64,000 nucleotides of DNA, taken from Jackrogersella multiformis. Taxonomy: Eukaryota; Ascomycota; Sordariomycetes; Xylariales; Hypoxylaceae. The stretch spans positions 868,001-932,000 of the forward strand of contig CADCXD010000011.1 in assembly GCA_902806575.1 (NCBI GenBank), written 5' to 3'. A program made the position numbers and the translations under genes. Below the pieces are notes generated by a model that saw nothing but the letters and a program-made list of their open reading frames with translations, ran no database searches and was not told the origin of the DNA. Below, piece after piece: positions 12,579-24,949 of this stretch. How positions within the stretch are numbered: position 1 is the stretch's first letter; the number at the start of each line of letters is the position of its first letter.

Positions 12579-13994
12579 ATGAGCACAATGTCATCTGATC
12601 ACAGCTTCGGCGGACACAACCATGACCGATTAGGAGACGGTGAAGACGCTTTTGTGGGACAGACGATGGTATCATCTCAGGATGACGGGAGCGATGGCAT
12701 GGATATTTCAGTGGGTCAGAAGATGGTCTCCGCCATCTCTGGCAGTCTTTTAACCTCGCTACTTGGTAAGTTAATACTATGTCGTTTCCTTGCTTCTATA
12801 AGACAAAACCAAAAATGACTTGAGCTAATACCAATTGCCTTAGTCACACCTCTGGATGTCGTCCGTGTCCGATTACAATCCCAAGGTTCGTCGCAGCCCG
12901 TCACAGAGTTTCAGAAGCTTGCAATTTCGTCACCTAGTGCTTTTCGACCTTCGAACCTTGGAGTTACATCGTGCTGTCGGGAAGTGTTCTTTATGAATAA
13001 CAATGCCGAAGTCTGCGTCGCCGGTTCGATTGAAAACATATCCGCGTCTGGGGAATGCGCCGTGGAGGAGGTACAGAAGAGGACGTTCAACTCAACTTTC
13101 GATGGTATGAAGAAGATCGCCCGCCATGAGGGCTTCACGACATTGTGGAGGGGTCTATCCCCGACCTTGGCTATGGCCGTACCGGGGAACATTATCTACT
13201 TCACCGGGTATGAATGGTTACGGTTCAACAAGGCAAGCCCCGTCGCCAAAGTCACCAATGACGATTACGCGCCCCTAGTAGCTGGCTCTTTCGCGCGAAC
13301 CATCGCCGCCGCCGTGGTAGGTCCTATCGAGCTATTTCGAACGCGACTCCAGGCATCTCCAGGCTCCACAGCAACCGGCCATCTAGCGAATACTTTCAAA
13401 GGCATCCGACAGATGGTGAATGAGAATGGTTACCGCTCTCTCTGGCGGGGTCTTACTTTGACTCTCTGGCGAGACGTCCCATTCTCCGGGATGTATTGGT
13501 TTGGCTACGAGACTATCAGGGACAAACTCACTGATATGCGAGAAGAGCGACAAGGTCGACCTCTCACCCGAGAGGATCGTAGTTCGAGGGTGGGAGCAAG
13601 GAAGAGATCGCAGAGCAGGGAGGGCCGTGCGGCGATTTTCGCGGATGCTTTTACTGCTGGAGGTATCTCGGGCGCAATTGCATCGATGGCCACGATGCCG
13701 TTCGATGTAGGCAAAACCCGAAGACAGGTCTTTCAGGATGCTACGAACAAGGCTCTACCTGCAGCGAATAAGGTCATGGCGCCGGAGACGCAACCGATGC
13801 CCCGCTTTCTCTGGCACATCTACTCTACAGAAGGCCTGGCGGGACTTTGGAGGGGATGGCTGCCTCGCACTCTCAAAGTCGCACCGTCTTGTGCTATCAT
13901 GATTAGTAGCTACGAGGTTGGAAAGAGAGTCTTTCGGGGTATGAACGAGCGAAAAGCTCTGAAACTGGATGGCGGTCGACCTGGCGAGCCTTAA
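12579..13994 (+). CDS. mtm1: Mitochondrial carrier, Mtm1/SLC25A39-SLC25A40 family
   Basis: Two exons, join(12579..12765, 12844..13994), give 445 residues. Donor GTAAGT and acceptor TTAG restore a split Val codon, producing VTPLDVVRVR, the first carrier signature. The start is the first in-frame ATG (12579); a second ATG lies three codons on. Three carrier repeats are visible: PLDVVR (about 65), GPIELFRTR in the second repeat and MPFDVGKTRRQ in the third, plus paired LWRGL and LWRGW motifs. An extended first matrix loop contains four cysteines (residues 106, 107, 120, 134), as in SLC25A39. Family knowledge: SLC25A39/40 import glutathione into mitochondria, and yeast Mtm1 affects Mn-superoxide dismutase loading and pyridoxal-phosphate/iron homeostasis. 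A loop near 180-210 of repeat 2-3 carries a basic R/S insertion. It is inferred to reside in the inner mitochondrial membrane. Confidence 0.9.
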
Positions 13995-14946
13995 CGTGTA
14001 ACACCATCTCTCTCCCCTCAATCTTTGATTTTTGCATCAGCAGGCGTTGTTTACGGGTCGCATGATACCTTAGTAAGAAGTCGAGGGAATCGGGACTAAA
14101 AAGCAAAAGGGTCGGTCGGTCTGTTTCGTCACGGTGGTTGGATTTATTTATATTAAGAGACGAATGACTTTACGGACCGAGACGGCTTAACGGATTCTGT
14201 ACATTACCTACGACCTGCTAACCTCACCTGGTCACCTATCTTACGTTGCGGAAGAGAAAAAGAAAGACTTGATATATGATTGATCACAACTCCAGAGTCC
14301 ATACAGGGTTTTAGCAAGCCTTTGTATATAAATAATATGAGCAACGCGATCATAGTAATTTCTTTTGGCGATCTGTAAGAAGCTGTACTGAATGTGTCGC
14401 TAGCGCTTACTAAAATTTTCATTTTTTAGGCCTCAGTGCGCTCTGGACCGCTCTACCTAGCATGGCACAAGCCACTTTACGCGATCCGAATTTTACGCGT
14501 TAAGGGGTCGGTATTTCTCGCGTCTCCAAACGCGCCTCGAGTCCTACAATCCCCATTTAATTCAGCTACACTATTGACTTTTTGTCTGTTCATTCGACCT
14601 CGATTTTCTACAATTATAATGTTGTCCACTTTACTTTCGTTCCCGTATTCACTCACTTGAATTTATATGGCTCTCGACGTTTTATTCGTCTAGACAACTG
14701 ATTACCTACTTTACGTAGTGAGTGTTGTATGCACATATATTGTTTCGCGGAAATAAAAAAGAAACATTCGCGCTGCCGTCTTTACGTCACCTTCCGACTC
14801 GGGATCTAGGCCGAGTTTTAGCTCGACCGAGACTGAGACTTTCACCTCAGTGTTTACAGTTACAGTTACATATACAATTACGATCCTATTCCCAACTACA
14901 AATCCTTATCCCCCACTCGTACCGACCAGCGCCCCCGCGCCGCACC
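13995..14946. other. Spacer between carrier and uracil-DNA glycosylase genes
   Basis: About 0.95 kb holding the carrier 3' UTR and the glycosylase promoter/leader. The leader (about 14830-14946) is pyrimidine-rich with ACAGTTACAGTTAC-type repeats. No further gene is seen. Confidence 0.45.
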
Positions 14947-16190
14947 ATGTCGTCCTCCCTAAAGCGCAAGAGCGCCGCCGCTTCCGCGTCAGGCACAGAC
15001 GCCAAGAAGGCCAAGGTGAACGCGAGCATAACGTCGTTCTTCGGGGCGCCGAAGAGCTCTCCCGCACCGGCTTCCTCGCCCTCCTCCGCGCCCGCATCGT
15101 CGCTCCCCTCTGCCTCTGCCTCCGCGCCCGCTGTCAAGTTCGACAAGGAGAGGTGGGTCGCCGGCCTGACGGTCGAGCAGAAGCGCCACCTGCAGCTCGA
15201 GATCCAGACCCTCGACCCCAGCTGGCTGGCGCATCTGAAGGACGAGATCGTAACCCCGGAGTTCATCGAGCTCAAGAAGTTCCTCGAGGCCGAGATCAAG
15301 AGCGGCAAGAAGGTCTTCCCGCCTAGGGAGGATGTGTACTCATGGTATGTCCTTTTTCTGCTTCTATTTAACAATTGATATACGCATGATACGTAGACTC
15401 GCTCTACATCTCTATATACCTAGCTACCTAGGCGTCTTATGTCTATCTAGCGTACACGCGCACGTCCAAGCCAGAGACCTCTAGCTAACCGCCCACGACC
15501 CGCAGGTCCCGACACACGCCCTTCAACACGGTGAAATGCGTGATCCTGGGGCAAGACCCGTACCACAACATCAACCAGGCGCACGGGCTCGCGTTCTCGG
15601 TGCGGCCGCCGACGCCGGCGCCGCCGTCGCTGAAGAACATGTACATCGCGCTGAAGAAGGACTACCCGACGTTCGCGGCGCCGGCCAACCGGGGCGGGCT
15701 GCTGACGCCGTGGGCGGAGCGCGGGGTGCTGCTGCTGAACACGTGCCTGACGGTGCGGGCGCACGAGGCCAACTCCCACGCCAAGCGCGGCTGGGAGCGC
15801 TTCACCCAGAAGGTCATCGACGTCGTCGCTCAGCGCCGCACCCGCGGCGTCGTGTTCCTGGCCTGGGGCGCGCCCGCCGCCAAGCGCGTCGCCAAGGTCG
15901 ACGACAAGCGCCACCTCGTCCTCAAGAGCGTCCACCCCAGCCCCCTGAGCGCGTCCAGGGGCTTCTTCGACTGCGGCCACTTCAAGGCTACCAATGAGTG
16001 GCTCGCCGCCAGGTACGGCGACGACGGCGTTATCGACTGGAACCTCGGCCCTGCTGCTGCGGCTGCTACTGTGAAGAAGGAGAATAAGAAGGAGCCCGCC
16101 GTGGCGGTCGGCAAGGTCGAAGAGGACAAGTGGGAGGAGGAGAGCAAGATCCTCCAAGAGCTGGCCGACATTGGCGACGAGGAGGAGTGA
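14947..16190 (+). CDS. ung1: Uracil-DNA glycosylase (family 1, base excision repair)
   Basis: Two exons, join(14947..15344, 15506..16190), give 360 residues. The intron (GTATGT...CGCAG, 161 nt) splits a Trp codon and the join reads VYSW-SRHTPFN. Family-1 motifs are complete: GQDPYHN with the catalytic Asp150, LLLNTCLTVR (Leu/Asn base pocket) and HPSPLS with His276. It removes uracil from DNA in nucleus and/or mitochondria. The N-terminus has a basic patch followed by N25-A-S-I28-T-S-F31-F32, which matches a PCNA-interacting (PIP) box except for Asn in place of Gln, like the N-terminus of human UNG2. An Ala/Ser/Pro-rich linker (about 35-65) precedes the catalytic domain. The C-terminus has a charged Lys/Glu extension of about 40 residues not found in the bacterial enzyme. 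Confidence 0.95.
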
Positions 16191-19100
16191 CTTGGGCTTT
16201 GCGTCTCGCGGGGCCAGGGGCCAAGGCGTTCGGATTAGGTACATCTCGTCTTACCTGTGTAGCAACATGTGTAGTATACGTACACCGGTCGGCGTTTTGT
16301 GGTGTATACAGGGTCGGACAGGACAGGACAGGATAGGCTTGTCCTCGCGGCATATCAATCAAGATTGTACAGGTCTAGCACAATGCGCTTTGCGGGGACG
16401 CGGTATACATAAATGAGTAATAATTGGTTCACACCTCTGCGCCGCGGCGGTGCTTCTACATGCGACATGTTGCCAATTCCTCATTGAGGACGCAGGTGTC
16501 TGATGCTATTACTCCGGAAACTGGCGATCTGATGTAGCCGACGCCGTCGACCTCTCGCCTGCTCATGCTCGATGGCGCACTACGCTGGATAAGGCGTATG
16601 ACCGAGTTGCTGCGTGTGCCAGCTACAGAAGAAGCATGCTTGGCTACATGTGTTCCCTCGGCAGATTTGGCGGAGGTTCTTTCGGAGCTCCGTCTGACAT
16701 GGCAAGACGGGATTACTTAGCCTGGCTGGGTAGGCTTGGAAGTTGGAACCGAAGAGATCGTACCTCAAAACGCATCACCTGAGACAGTTGTAACCAAGCA
16801 CGATTGTGCTTGCATGGACGGCATCACTGCTTACCCTACTAGTACATGCTTAGGATATATGATTGCTGAGCCTAGCCCGCCTTTCTATAGATGGCTAGTA
16901 GGAAGCAGTTGGGTGAGAGTTCCGGCCGTCTAGTGGTAGTTAATAGCAGTGTAGTCTAAGATCAGAAATCAAATCTATGATACATCATAGCTACGATACA
17001 TGGCACTACCAGTGTCTTGGCGCATAAATGGATCCGCGACATGTCGCTATGATGCTTCATAATATGCTGACCATGTCAATTCGCAAGGCTGTTACCGAAG
17101 CAAATGTCGTCCTCGGCATAACTCTATGGCGACATCCATAGCAAGGCTGCTGGAAGGGACCCTCCCTCTCGGGTACCGGATATGGGTAGATCTAGTTACA
17201 TTGACTGTTACATTGCCGTCCGTGTATTTGCGGGGGGTTAGATGCCTACCTCCTAGGTAGATAGGTAGGGTCTTTTGTTTGTCACGGTGCGATCTTCTTT
17301 TAAGAAGCGTCAGGACGAGAATTGCTTCTAAATGCAACCGTGGGTAAGTCATTTAGTGACTTTGGGATACCTAGATTTCTGCGAGCAAGTCAGATCTACT
17401 ACATCGTATCAAGAGAGGCTAATGTAAGCAAGCGTGCTGGGGTTATCGTAGTTGTATGAACCACTATCCATGGATGAAGGTAGACCTGAGATTACACGCT
17501 AGCCATGCAGGTCCCTTGACCCCCCTGGGTTCCGTATGCAAGGCGTGCCACACCTCTGCACACCATTCATCTCCAGTTGTATCTTGTCATCCTAAACCTG
17601 AAGCGAATTGTCGATAGGGTCCAAAAGTGGTTAGTGGCATACTCCAGACTCCGAGTGGCTTAATCAGGCCTAAGTTTCAAGTTTCAAGCTTCTGGAAGCT
17701 GACGACGTTCCATCATCATCCTTTGCATAAAGGCTTTCGACTAGAAGATCCGTATACTCCGAGGGATGGTTGGCCTGGAGAGGGAGGTGCTTGACTACCT
17801 AGTACTCGAGTAATACCAGGCAAACCAAGCTATCTGAAGGCCCAAAAGACCGTTATTGGATGCGAGAATGTCGCGGGCAGTAGAGGACACGTCTTCAAGG
17901 GCCGGTGGTCCAATAGCATGCAGCTGCACTGCACCAATGGCTCGCAGATAACTCCGTCTAAATCAGGCTTCTGACCTCAACCACATTTGCCAACTCATCC
18001 AAACCCTAGTCTAAAAGAACTGACTGGTCGAGCTGGACCCATCGTCTTAACGACCTAATTGGCTTCGAATTCCGAATGATGAGTTGTGCTCATGCAAGGT
18101 TGACGCCTTTGGAATAGATAAGTCGATGAGGCAACTTGGGGGCGCGACGAATACATAGTAAATATTGTCTTGGCAATTGTTTGTATCATTTATCTTAATG
18201 ATCAATGACCATCATAATTCTCAACTGCCTGCTCCAACAGACGGGTGAAGCGAACATATTTTCTCGGAGCACATGTTTATTCGTGCTGGTTCAACTATAA
18301 GTTGCACAGCACGAACACGGCTGCAGACAGGACTGGATCCGGATTGAATCCAGCTTCAAACGACGAAAAGGGGGATTGGGTAACGTACGTTGGAGATGAA
18401 TATGGAAGATGGTGACATTAATGAGGTGGTACTTATAGAGCTGCCGATGGTGTTCCGATGATGCTCAACTCCGTGTGCTTAAATCTCGTGCTGCAGGACG
18501 AGAGTCGAGTTGACGCCGATCGATACTAGCTTAGGTGGTATTCCAATTTCACGACCGGCGGCAATATTTATTTAGCCACGATAATATAGCGAGTGGATTG
18601 GATTTTGAAATCGAAATCGAAATCGAAGTCGGACTAGCGAATTGCGACCATAAACGCTTCTTATGTAATGTAGAGTATTAGTGAGTTCGTTCCAGTTAGT
18701 TCCTAGTGTAAAGTGAAGCTATCGTCAAGTTAAGATTGACGCGGTACCAGCTGCCCGAGCCCGATATTACATGGTTTGAGATGATAAGCCGGTAGCAAAT
18801 TTACCAATAGCTTGGTAGTGACATGATCTAGTCCAAAAGTTGCCGTCCTAGTTTTCGTACTATGTTAGTTTTAATAAAAAAAGGCAAACAAGGAAGTTCG
18901 TAGGTCAGTCAGACGAAAAGGAAGAAGAAAAAACGACACAGGTGGAACACCACCCATATATTACATACTAAACCCATGAGGCTTTAAATACGAAGAGTAT
19001 TTCATACAGTTAGTACTTATATCTAGGTGGTATCTCCAGCATTCGTACCTATCATGCAAGCTCTAAGCGTCGATAAGGTGTGCATGTGTGCTAGGTAGCA

Positions 19101-19859
19101 TATCTACATTGTGTATTACATGAGAGGTTGAAAGGGAGAGGATCTAATATAGGTACTAAAGGTAGTAGTAAGTTCTAGGTCCGGGTTCCTACATTGACGA
19201 ATAACGACGGGTCTGAGAAGCGGGACACTTCGCGCAAAGTCTGACCTGCCTAGGTACCCACCTGGGCACCTGGGTCATCACTTCCCGTCCTGCAATTAAA
19301 TTAAAGTTGTTAACGTCAGAACGTGAATTCGACAAAGTATCTTCAGCCCTGTTGTAAGCATGGAAGTGACTTCAAGGTACCTGGATATATCCTGGGCTCA
19401 ATTTACCTAGTGTAGTTCAACTCAAAATTCAATGGTACCCATCCAATGATACCCTGAACCACGCCCAGACCACGTCAAGCCAATGCGTTCCTGCTTCATC
19501 TTCCCCATGCGAGCCAACCCAGCACTTAAGTATCCAATCATAGCCCGAAGTTCGGGCAGCGCCAACCAGACAAGCTAGCACGAAAAGAACTAAAATAATC
19601 TCCTTGAACAACGCTTTGCTAGAAAGGGAGAGTCCAGGCAGGTGCGCTAATGCACATTCAACTAGCTTGGAGGTACGTGTTGTATGTACTACATGTACCT
19701 ACCTATATAGTACCTAATGTACTACCTAGGTAGGCTAGGTAGCAGCTGTTGCAATAGCTTGAGATTTGGGGGGAGAGCTGGGGGAGCAGCGATGGGTTGG
19801 ACTGGACTGGCTTCCTTGATACTTTGATACTCGTCGTTTATCCTCGTCGATGTTTGGAC

Positions 19860-20250
19860 CGCCCCTTAATTATTATTTTCCCCCTTTGGCTTTGGCTTTG
19901 GCTTTGGCTTTGGCGATTGTAAATTTTTAACCTTTTTTTCCCATGCGTGTATCTTGATACCCTTCGTTTTGCCTCTTCACGCACATCAGTGAAGTCTTCA
20001 ATTCTAATCGTTTGATATTGTTCTAGTTTTTTTTTTCTTCTCTTGTTTTCCCTTTTTTTTTCATATCAGATATCGTCCATGCGTGGCGTGGCGCGCCCCC
20101 CTATTGATTCCTACCCCGGTGTGTTCCAAGGTTGTTAAGTTTTCCCACCGGCAAAGAATATCTCAATCATACCCGGTTTGAACAGTGTCGAGCAATAAAA
20201 ATTCGATATTATTACATTACCACTTGATACCCAACCAACCCCCCACTCCG
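19860..20250 (+). promoter_or_regulatory. Pyrimidine-rich promoter/leader of the Msb1 gene
   Basis: Immediately upstream of the Msb1 start codon, the plus strand becomes strongly C/T-rich with long T tracts (about 20025-20060), preceded by a (TTTGGC)5-type tandem repeat at 19885-19914. CT-rich tracts are common just upstream of fungal transcription starts. The exact start site cannot be read. Confidence 0.4.
19885..19914. repeat. (TTTGGC)n hexanucleotide tandem repeat
   Basis: About five consecutive copies of TTTGGC directly in front of the T-rich tracts of the Msb1 promoter region. Such repeats vary in length between strains and might modulate promoter spacing. Confidence 0.8.
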
Positions 20251-20451
20251 CTGAGCGCAACTTGGTCAAGTCTCAAGTCTTCCACCTCTTCAGAACATCT
20301 CATGCGTTAGCCTGTGCCAACTTTCCACTATCAAAACGCCTACTCGGCTATCTATTTTCAATATCCAGACAGGTATCCAGATATCCAGACTTCGCCTCGC
20401 GTCGTCACGTATCCATATATCTAAACAACCACCTCAACTTAGCCAATCACC

Positions 20452-23400
20452 ATGCCGAGCCTCTTCTCCCGAATAAGAGGCAAGGATGGGTCGAGATTCA
20501 AGTCAAAAAAGAACGCCCATCTAAACGACTTGACCCATCAGTTGCCCAACAAGCCGCGCTGGGAGGATGCATATACGCGAACCACCATAGAACCAGAGGA
20601 AGTCCAAGAACTGATAACACAATGTACAGAAGAACTCAAAGCGCGAGGTATGGATAGAATATTCCTCTCCCGCCTTTTAGTCTTAGCTAACCCAGGCTGA
20701 CCTGTTCGCAACCGATAGCTCTCGACCTCCCGTTCCTTCTCCTCCCATTCCGCCCGACTTCTGATCCTAGCGCCGTACGCACTTTTATCCGCCACTTTTT
20801 CGATGACAGCCAAAATCTGCAAGGGGAGACCCTCCTCCAGGAGCTACGGATGACCGAGCCTATGGTATGTTTTACCTTTTGCCGGATCGAAATGCGCCGA
20901 TCTAATAGGCCATCATTGACATGCGTATAGGTCATCTCAGGTGTTCTAAAATGGTGCTGGAGCAGACTTCAGGGTGGTATTGTGGGATGGGATGCCTACG
21001 AGCTGTTCAAAGTTGGAGAACAAGGTATGTGGAGCTTGTGAGGCGGCAGTATTGAAATATATAAAAGTTTGCTAAGGGATTGTTTTTGGCTTAGACTCCA
21101 GCATGGCACGCGACTCTTTCTCGACTTTCATTCCGCTGAGTGTCGAAAATCAGGCGCGGTCCCATATCATATTCGATTACTTCGATCTATTATCAGCCAT
21201 CGCAGCTCATGGCAAGTCGAATGGCTTCGGCGGCCGTAAGCTATCTCGTATGGCGGCATGGTGGGCCTTCGAACATAAGGATTCTGGTAACGGTTTCGAG
21301 GGAGGTTATAAGTCCTGGTTGAGGTTTGTACGCCCCACGGTCGACTTGGTGTCTGTTTGCTAATGCGCCACAGCGCTGCGGATGCTACGAGCCATATGTT
21401 CTTTGCCTATCTGAGGTCCTTGTCCCCCAAGCAAGCTCGTGGGGGCATCGCCATGATCCCCATGTCCTTGCAGAAACTGCTGCAGGAAACCGAGTACCCA
21501 CCGCAAGCTCCGACGTTATTAATGTCGTCAACGTACAAGGTTGTTATGATTGTTGACACCGTTTCACCAACGCCATTTGCGCTCTTGCGTCGTGCTAACC
21601 ATTTCCAATATCGCGACGACGACCAAGCACTCAGAGACTTTTCCGAATACGAGGATCCCGTGAAAGCTCTGACTGAGGAATGTCGAAGAGTTCTTAAGGC
21701 GATATCTCTCGCGAACCAGTCACACGTATCTAGCTCGAAGCATTCTACTAGTCTACGAGATGCTTCGTGGTCGCGGTTCGAGGATATTGGTTTCGGGGAT
21801 ACTTTAGAGGAAGAAGAGGAGGACGAGGACACTGTCAAGATTACTCAGATTCGAAATCCCCGTGGACTGCGGGCTTCTCCCGCATCTGGCATGAACCTCG
21901 GGAGGCCGACTACACCCTCGTGGGCAGACTTTCTATCGTCCGGCTTTATCGACGATGCGCCGAATAGCCCGTCAAGTCACTTACTACCACCGGATAAGTT
22001 CCTGCCTCCCATAGAAACGGTTGTCAGACAACGAAGTTCACAATCACACCGCCCGCGGCTAGAGAGCGATCGTCATCTGGAACCCGGCGAATTAGCTAGC
22101 ATCAGTCGATTTGACCTCGATGACGCATTCTGGTGGGTGTGGATGAGCAGTTTGGCACCGGAGGAAACTGCAGAACGTAAATCCGCGTTTGGGAGATGTT
22201 CCGTCGTCGAGACATTAATTCGCCACGGCCGGTGGCTCGTAATGGAGGAGATGGTGAAGGGTGCCGCCCCGGAGCCTAATGCTAATGCCTATATCGCAGA
22301 GAAGAAGGGGTTCTTTAGCTGGACGAGACGTGGTAGGGGTGTTTCCCGTAGCAAATCAACCTCGAAACCATCCACTAGCAAAGGCGATCACATGAACCCC
22401 GGCACCTCCAGTACGGCTGGCTTGAGCAAGACTAGCATCGGGCCCGACCAGCATGCTAAGATCCAAGCAGCTGCGCAAAGGCTTCAAGCTAAGCAGCTCC
22501 AAGAAAAGCAGCTGGGACTCAAGGCGGAACGGCGTGGACGTACGGATGCCGAGGTCATGAAAGAAAAGACTAACAGCATCCTTACCCTACAGCCAGGTGT
22601 TGTGAACGTAGCTTCTCCGGCCATGAAGTGGGCAAATAAATACGACAAGGAGGCTATCCGTGAAGCGTATCTCGGCAATGCATTTGCTGGTCGTGGCGTC
22701 TCCCAAACTTCACTTCAGTTGCCCAGCCATCCTGGAACGAACGGGTTCGCTGCCAATGGCAGTAGCCTTAGACTGGACGCTACAGAACGGGCCCCGTCTC
22801 CAGCTTTGGCGTCTCGCTTTACCAATCCTGAGCCGAAGTCTCCGGCAGTGTACACGCCTGTTTCGACTTCGCCTCCTTCGGAAAAGAAGCTGGAAGCCCC
22901 GCTAGCCATCCATCCTGCGGAGCGGCCAGAGCCCACGGGGCGTAATTCGCCTTTGCCTCCCGTCCCGCACGACGAAGAGAACCTGGAAGCTACCCGGGAA
23001 AATATGCTTTCCCCTGTGCCGAGTAGCCCTGATAGTAAGAAACAGAAGAAGCTTCACAAAGACGAAAAGAAGACCGGCGCCGCTGGTTTTAGAAAATTGT
23101 TCGGTCGAAATAAGAATAGGCAATCCAAGCTACCCGAAAATGCTGCTACTGATGTGAATGGTTTGGTAGCCGCAGAATCGTCACAGACGGCACGAAGTGC
23201 TTCCCCGGCCCTAGCACAACCCGCGCAACCAGCCTACTTGCAGCCAACTCGCGAGAGTTCAGCGGAACGACCCGAGGATAAGACACCTACGCAAACACCG
23301 GTAACACCAGCACTTGTTACGCCAGCACCTGTTACCCCGGCATACGACCCGTCTATCGATGATAACCTATCTCGTGTTGATACTGCGGATGCCGCGGAGG

Positions 23401-23862
23401 CTCACCAGGAGTTCTCTCGATTCGACCAGGGTCCTCTCCTGGACCAGCCTGCCTTCATTCCTGATGAAGATAAGAGTGTCGACTCTGCCGCACCTCCACC
23501 AATTGCTAGACATCCTAGCTACCACCCCCCTATCGACGAAGATGAAGATGACGATGATGCGGGTGCACCTTCACCGTCCGTTCCTATGCAGGATCGATGG
23601 GCTGCCATCAGAAAGAATGCCGCTGACCGCACGCGACAGAGTGAGGAGCAAAGTCGGGGTGCATATAGCAAAACTACGGATGGCGATGACGACACCAGTG
23701 GTGAAGAGAGTAAGTGGTCATATTTCTTGCGCCTAGGAGTCTAACTGCTAACATTTCGCAGCTATCGAGTCCCGTGTAGCCCGTATTAAGGCCCGTGTTG
23801 CCGAGTTGACTGGGAACATGGAAGGTACTAACGGACCCGGAACTCCTCCTGGTCGCCGCTAG
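20452..23862 (+). CDS. msb1: Msb1/Mug8-domain morphogenesis (polarity) protein
   Basis: Six exons, join(20452..20647, 20719..20864, 20931..21024, 21095..21323, 21374..23709, 23762..23862), give 1033 residues. Every junction has GT-AG ends and preserves frame; introns are 50-71 nt. The N-terminal half (about residues 45-400) is the Msb1/Mug8 helical domain, related to the RhoGAP fold, with ALDLPFLLLPFRPTSDPSAV, KWCWSRLQGG, WDAYELF, FIPLSVENQARSHIIFDYFD, LSRMAAWWAFEH, SYFL-like and DDAFWWVWMSSL blocks. The C-terminal half is disordered, rich in Pro/Ser and charged runs, and ends with a short helix (RVARIKARVAEL). Family knowledge: yeast Msb1 links Cdc42, Rho1 and the formin Bni1 at sites of polarised growth, and acts at the cortex. 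By analogy this one should influence hyphal tip growth and wall integrity. Confidence 0.9.
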
Positions 23863-24859
23863 GAGCGGTGCTTTAGATGACGACTTGACTACGAGATAAT
23901 ACGGCTATCTTCTTTACGCATTCGCCAAATCCACTCCGCCTCGAGTCACTTCGGGTGCATTCTTCCCTCCAGTAGTATTTGGTAAGAAAACCAAATACTC
24001 CTTAATACAACCAGCCTTGAGCTCTTATTTTCTCTTTCTTTTTTTCGATGATACCATTAGAACATGCCGTCTCATGTTCCTTTCACGGCCAGGACCAGAC
24101 TGGGATCTATTTTTTTTCACTAATTTGATGTTCGGCGTTAGACGTCGAACCCACAACCATTGGAATTTGAGCGAAAGAATGGCTACAACTCGGTCTCTTA
24201 TCAAAAATCCCTTAAGGCGACAGTAACCCCGGATGGATGAGACATAGCTTGGCTATGGGCCGGAGCTTCTTGGGTTGCTGCCTGCGCCAGCAAAAAAAGA
24301 AAAACAAATATGTCGTAGTACAGATTAATCTTTTCGGTCGTTTCTGGTTTTCGAGTTCGAGGAGTAATGAGACGACGAGGGAGTGGGAGATACCCATTCG
24401 AAGAAAGGGGGACGGAAAGAGCTTGGAAGATACCTAGGTACTTTATTTGAGGAGAGTGCCAACGCGTTTTTCTCTTTGCTTTCTTCCATGATAAATGCTT
24501 TCCAGCAACAGGGTTTCGGTGACATGTTGTATGATACCAACGGGTATTCTTTTTCCCTCCCAGGTCTAAGCAAGCTACCCGAAATCCCGGCCTCTATTTG
24601 ATTTGAACTTAAACGCTTAGTTTAGATCTCGCGTCTGGTACATACGGATCATCTTACATGAAATATCGCGGAATCGTAATAGGGGTCTCGGTCACGACTT
24701 GGTATCTTCTCACGTTAACTGCCCGTCTGCTTAACATGGACGTCATCTAGTTGGTAGGGGGACCAAATATCTTAGGTATAGAATCTAACAGTAAGTCATC
24801 TCATCACAATTAATAGTCACCCTTTGTCCGGCCTCTTGGTCTTTGCCTCATGGCCAGAG

Positions 24860-24949
24860 TCCGAATTAATGTAGCTGGATTAACATATGACGCTCCCAGA
24901 AATCTGTAGACCATTAAGACTATGTAGGGCTCGATTCCCTGCTTCGGAT
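24860..24949 (+). other. tRNA-like element with A/B-box-like motifs and T6 tract
   Basis: A cloverleaf can be partly folded. Positions 24860-24866 pair with 24942-24948 in 6 of 7 positions. The D arm has a 4-bp stem (24869-24872 with 24883-24886) around a loop containing the conserved A14, G15, GG and A21. The T arm has a 5-bp stem (one T-G) around CTCGATT. A run of six T at 24957-24962 follows, as for RNA polymerase III termination. The B-box-like string matches the GGTTCGANTCC consensus except C for the first T. However, the middle 38 nt give no anticodon stem, so this is at best a decayed tRNA or tRNA-derived element, or chance. Confidence 0.25.

Larger units (their letters stand above)
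16191..20451. other. Gene-poor spacer (4.3 kb)
   Basis: Between the glycosylase 3' end and the Msb1 start. Nothing with recognisable domains was found. The sequence includes short tandem repeats (GAAATC-type near 18607-18630) and palindromic CCTAGG copies (for example 19723-19742). A 60-codon frame on the minus strand at 19429-19611 has a hydrophobic N-terminus but opens with TTG, so it is not called. Confidence 0.5.

Noticed and set aside
15447..16244. 265-codon minus-strand frame over ung1
   Set aside because: Shadow of the uracil-DNA glycosylase exon; low-complexity Arg/Gly/Leu composition.
18070..18150. ATGATGA box C-like string in the spacer upstream of msb1
   Set aside because: No CTGA box D within about 120 nt and no terminal stem.
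19429..19611. 60-codon minus-strand frame with a hydrophobic, signal-like N-terminus
   Set aside because: Opens with TTG rather than ATG, no splice partner, no homologous features. Too weak for a gene call.
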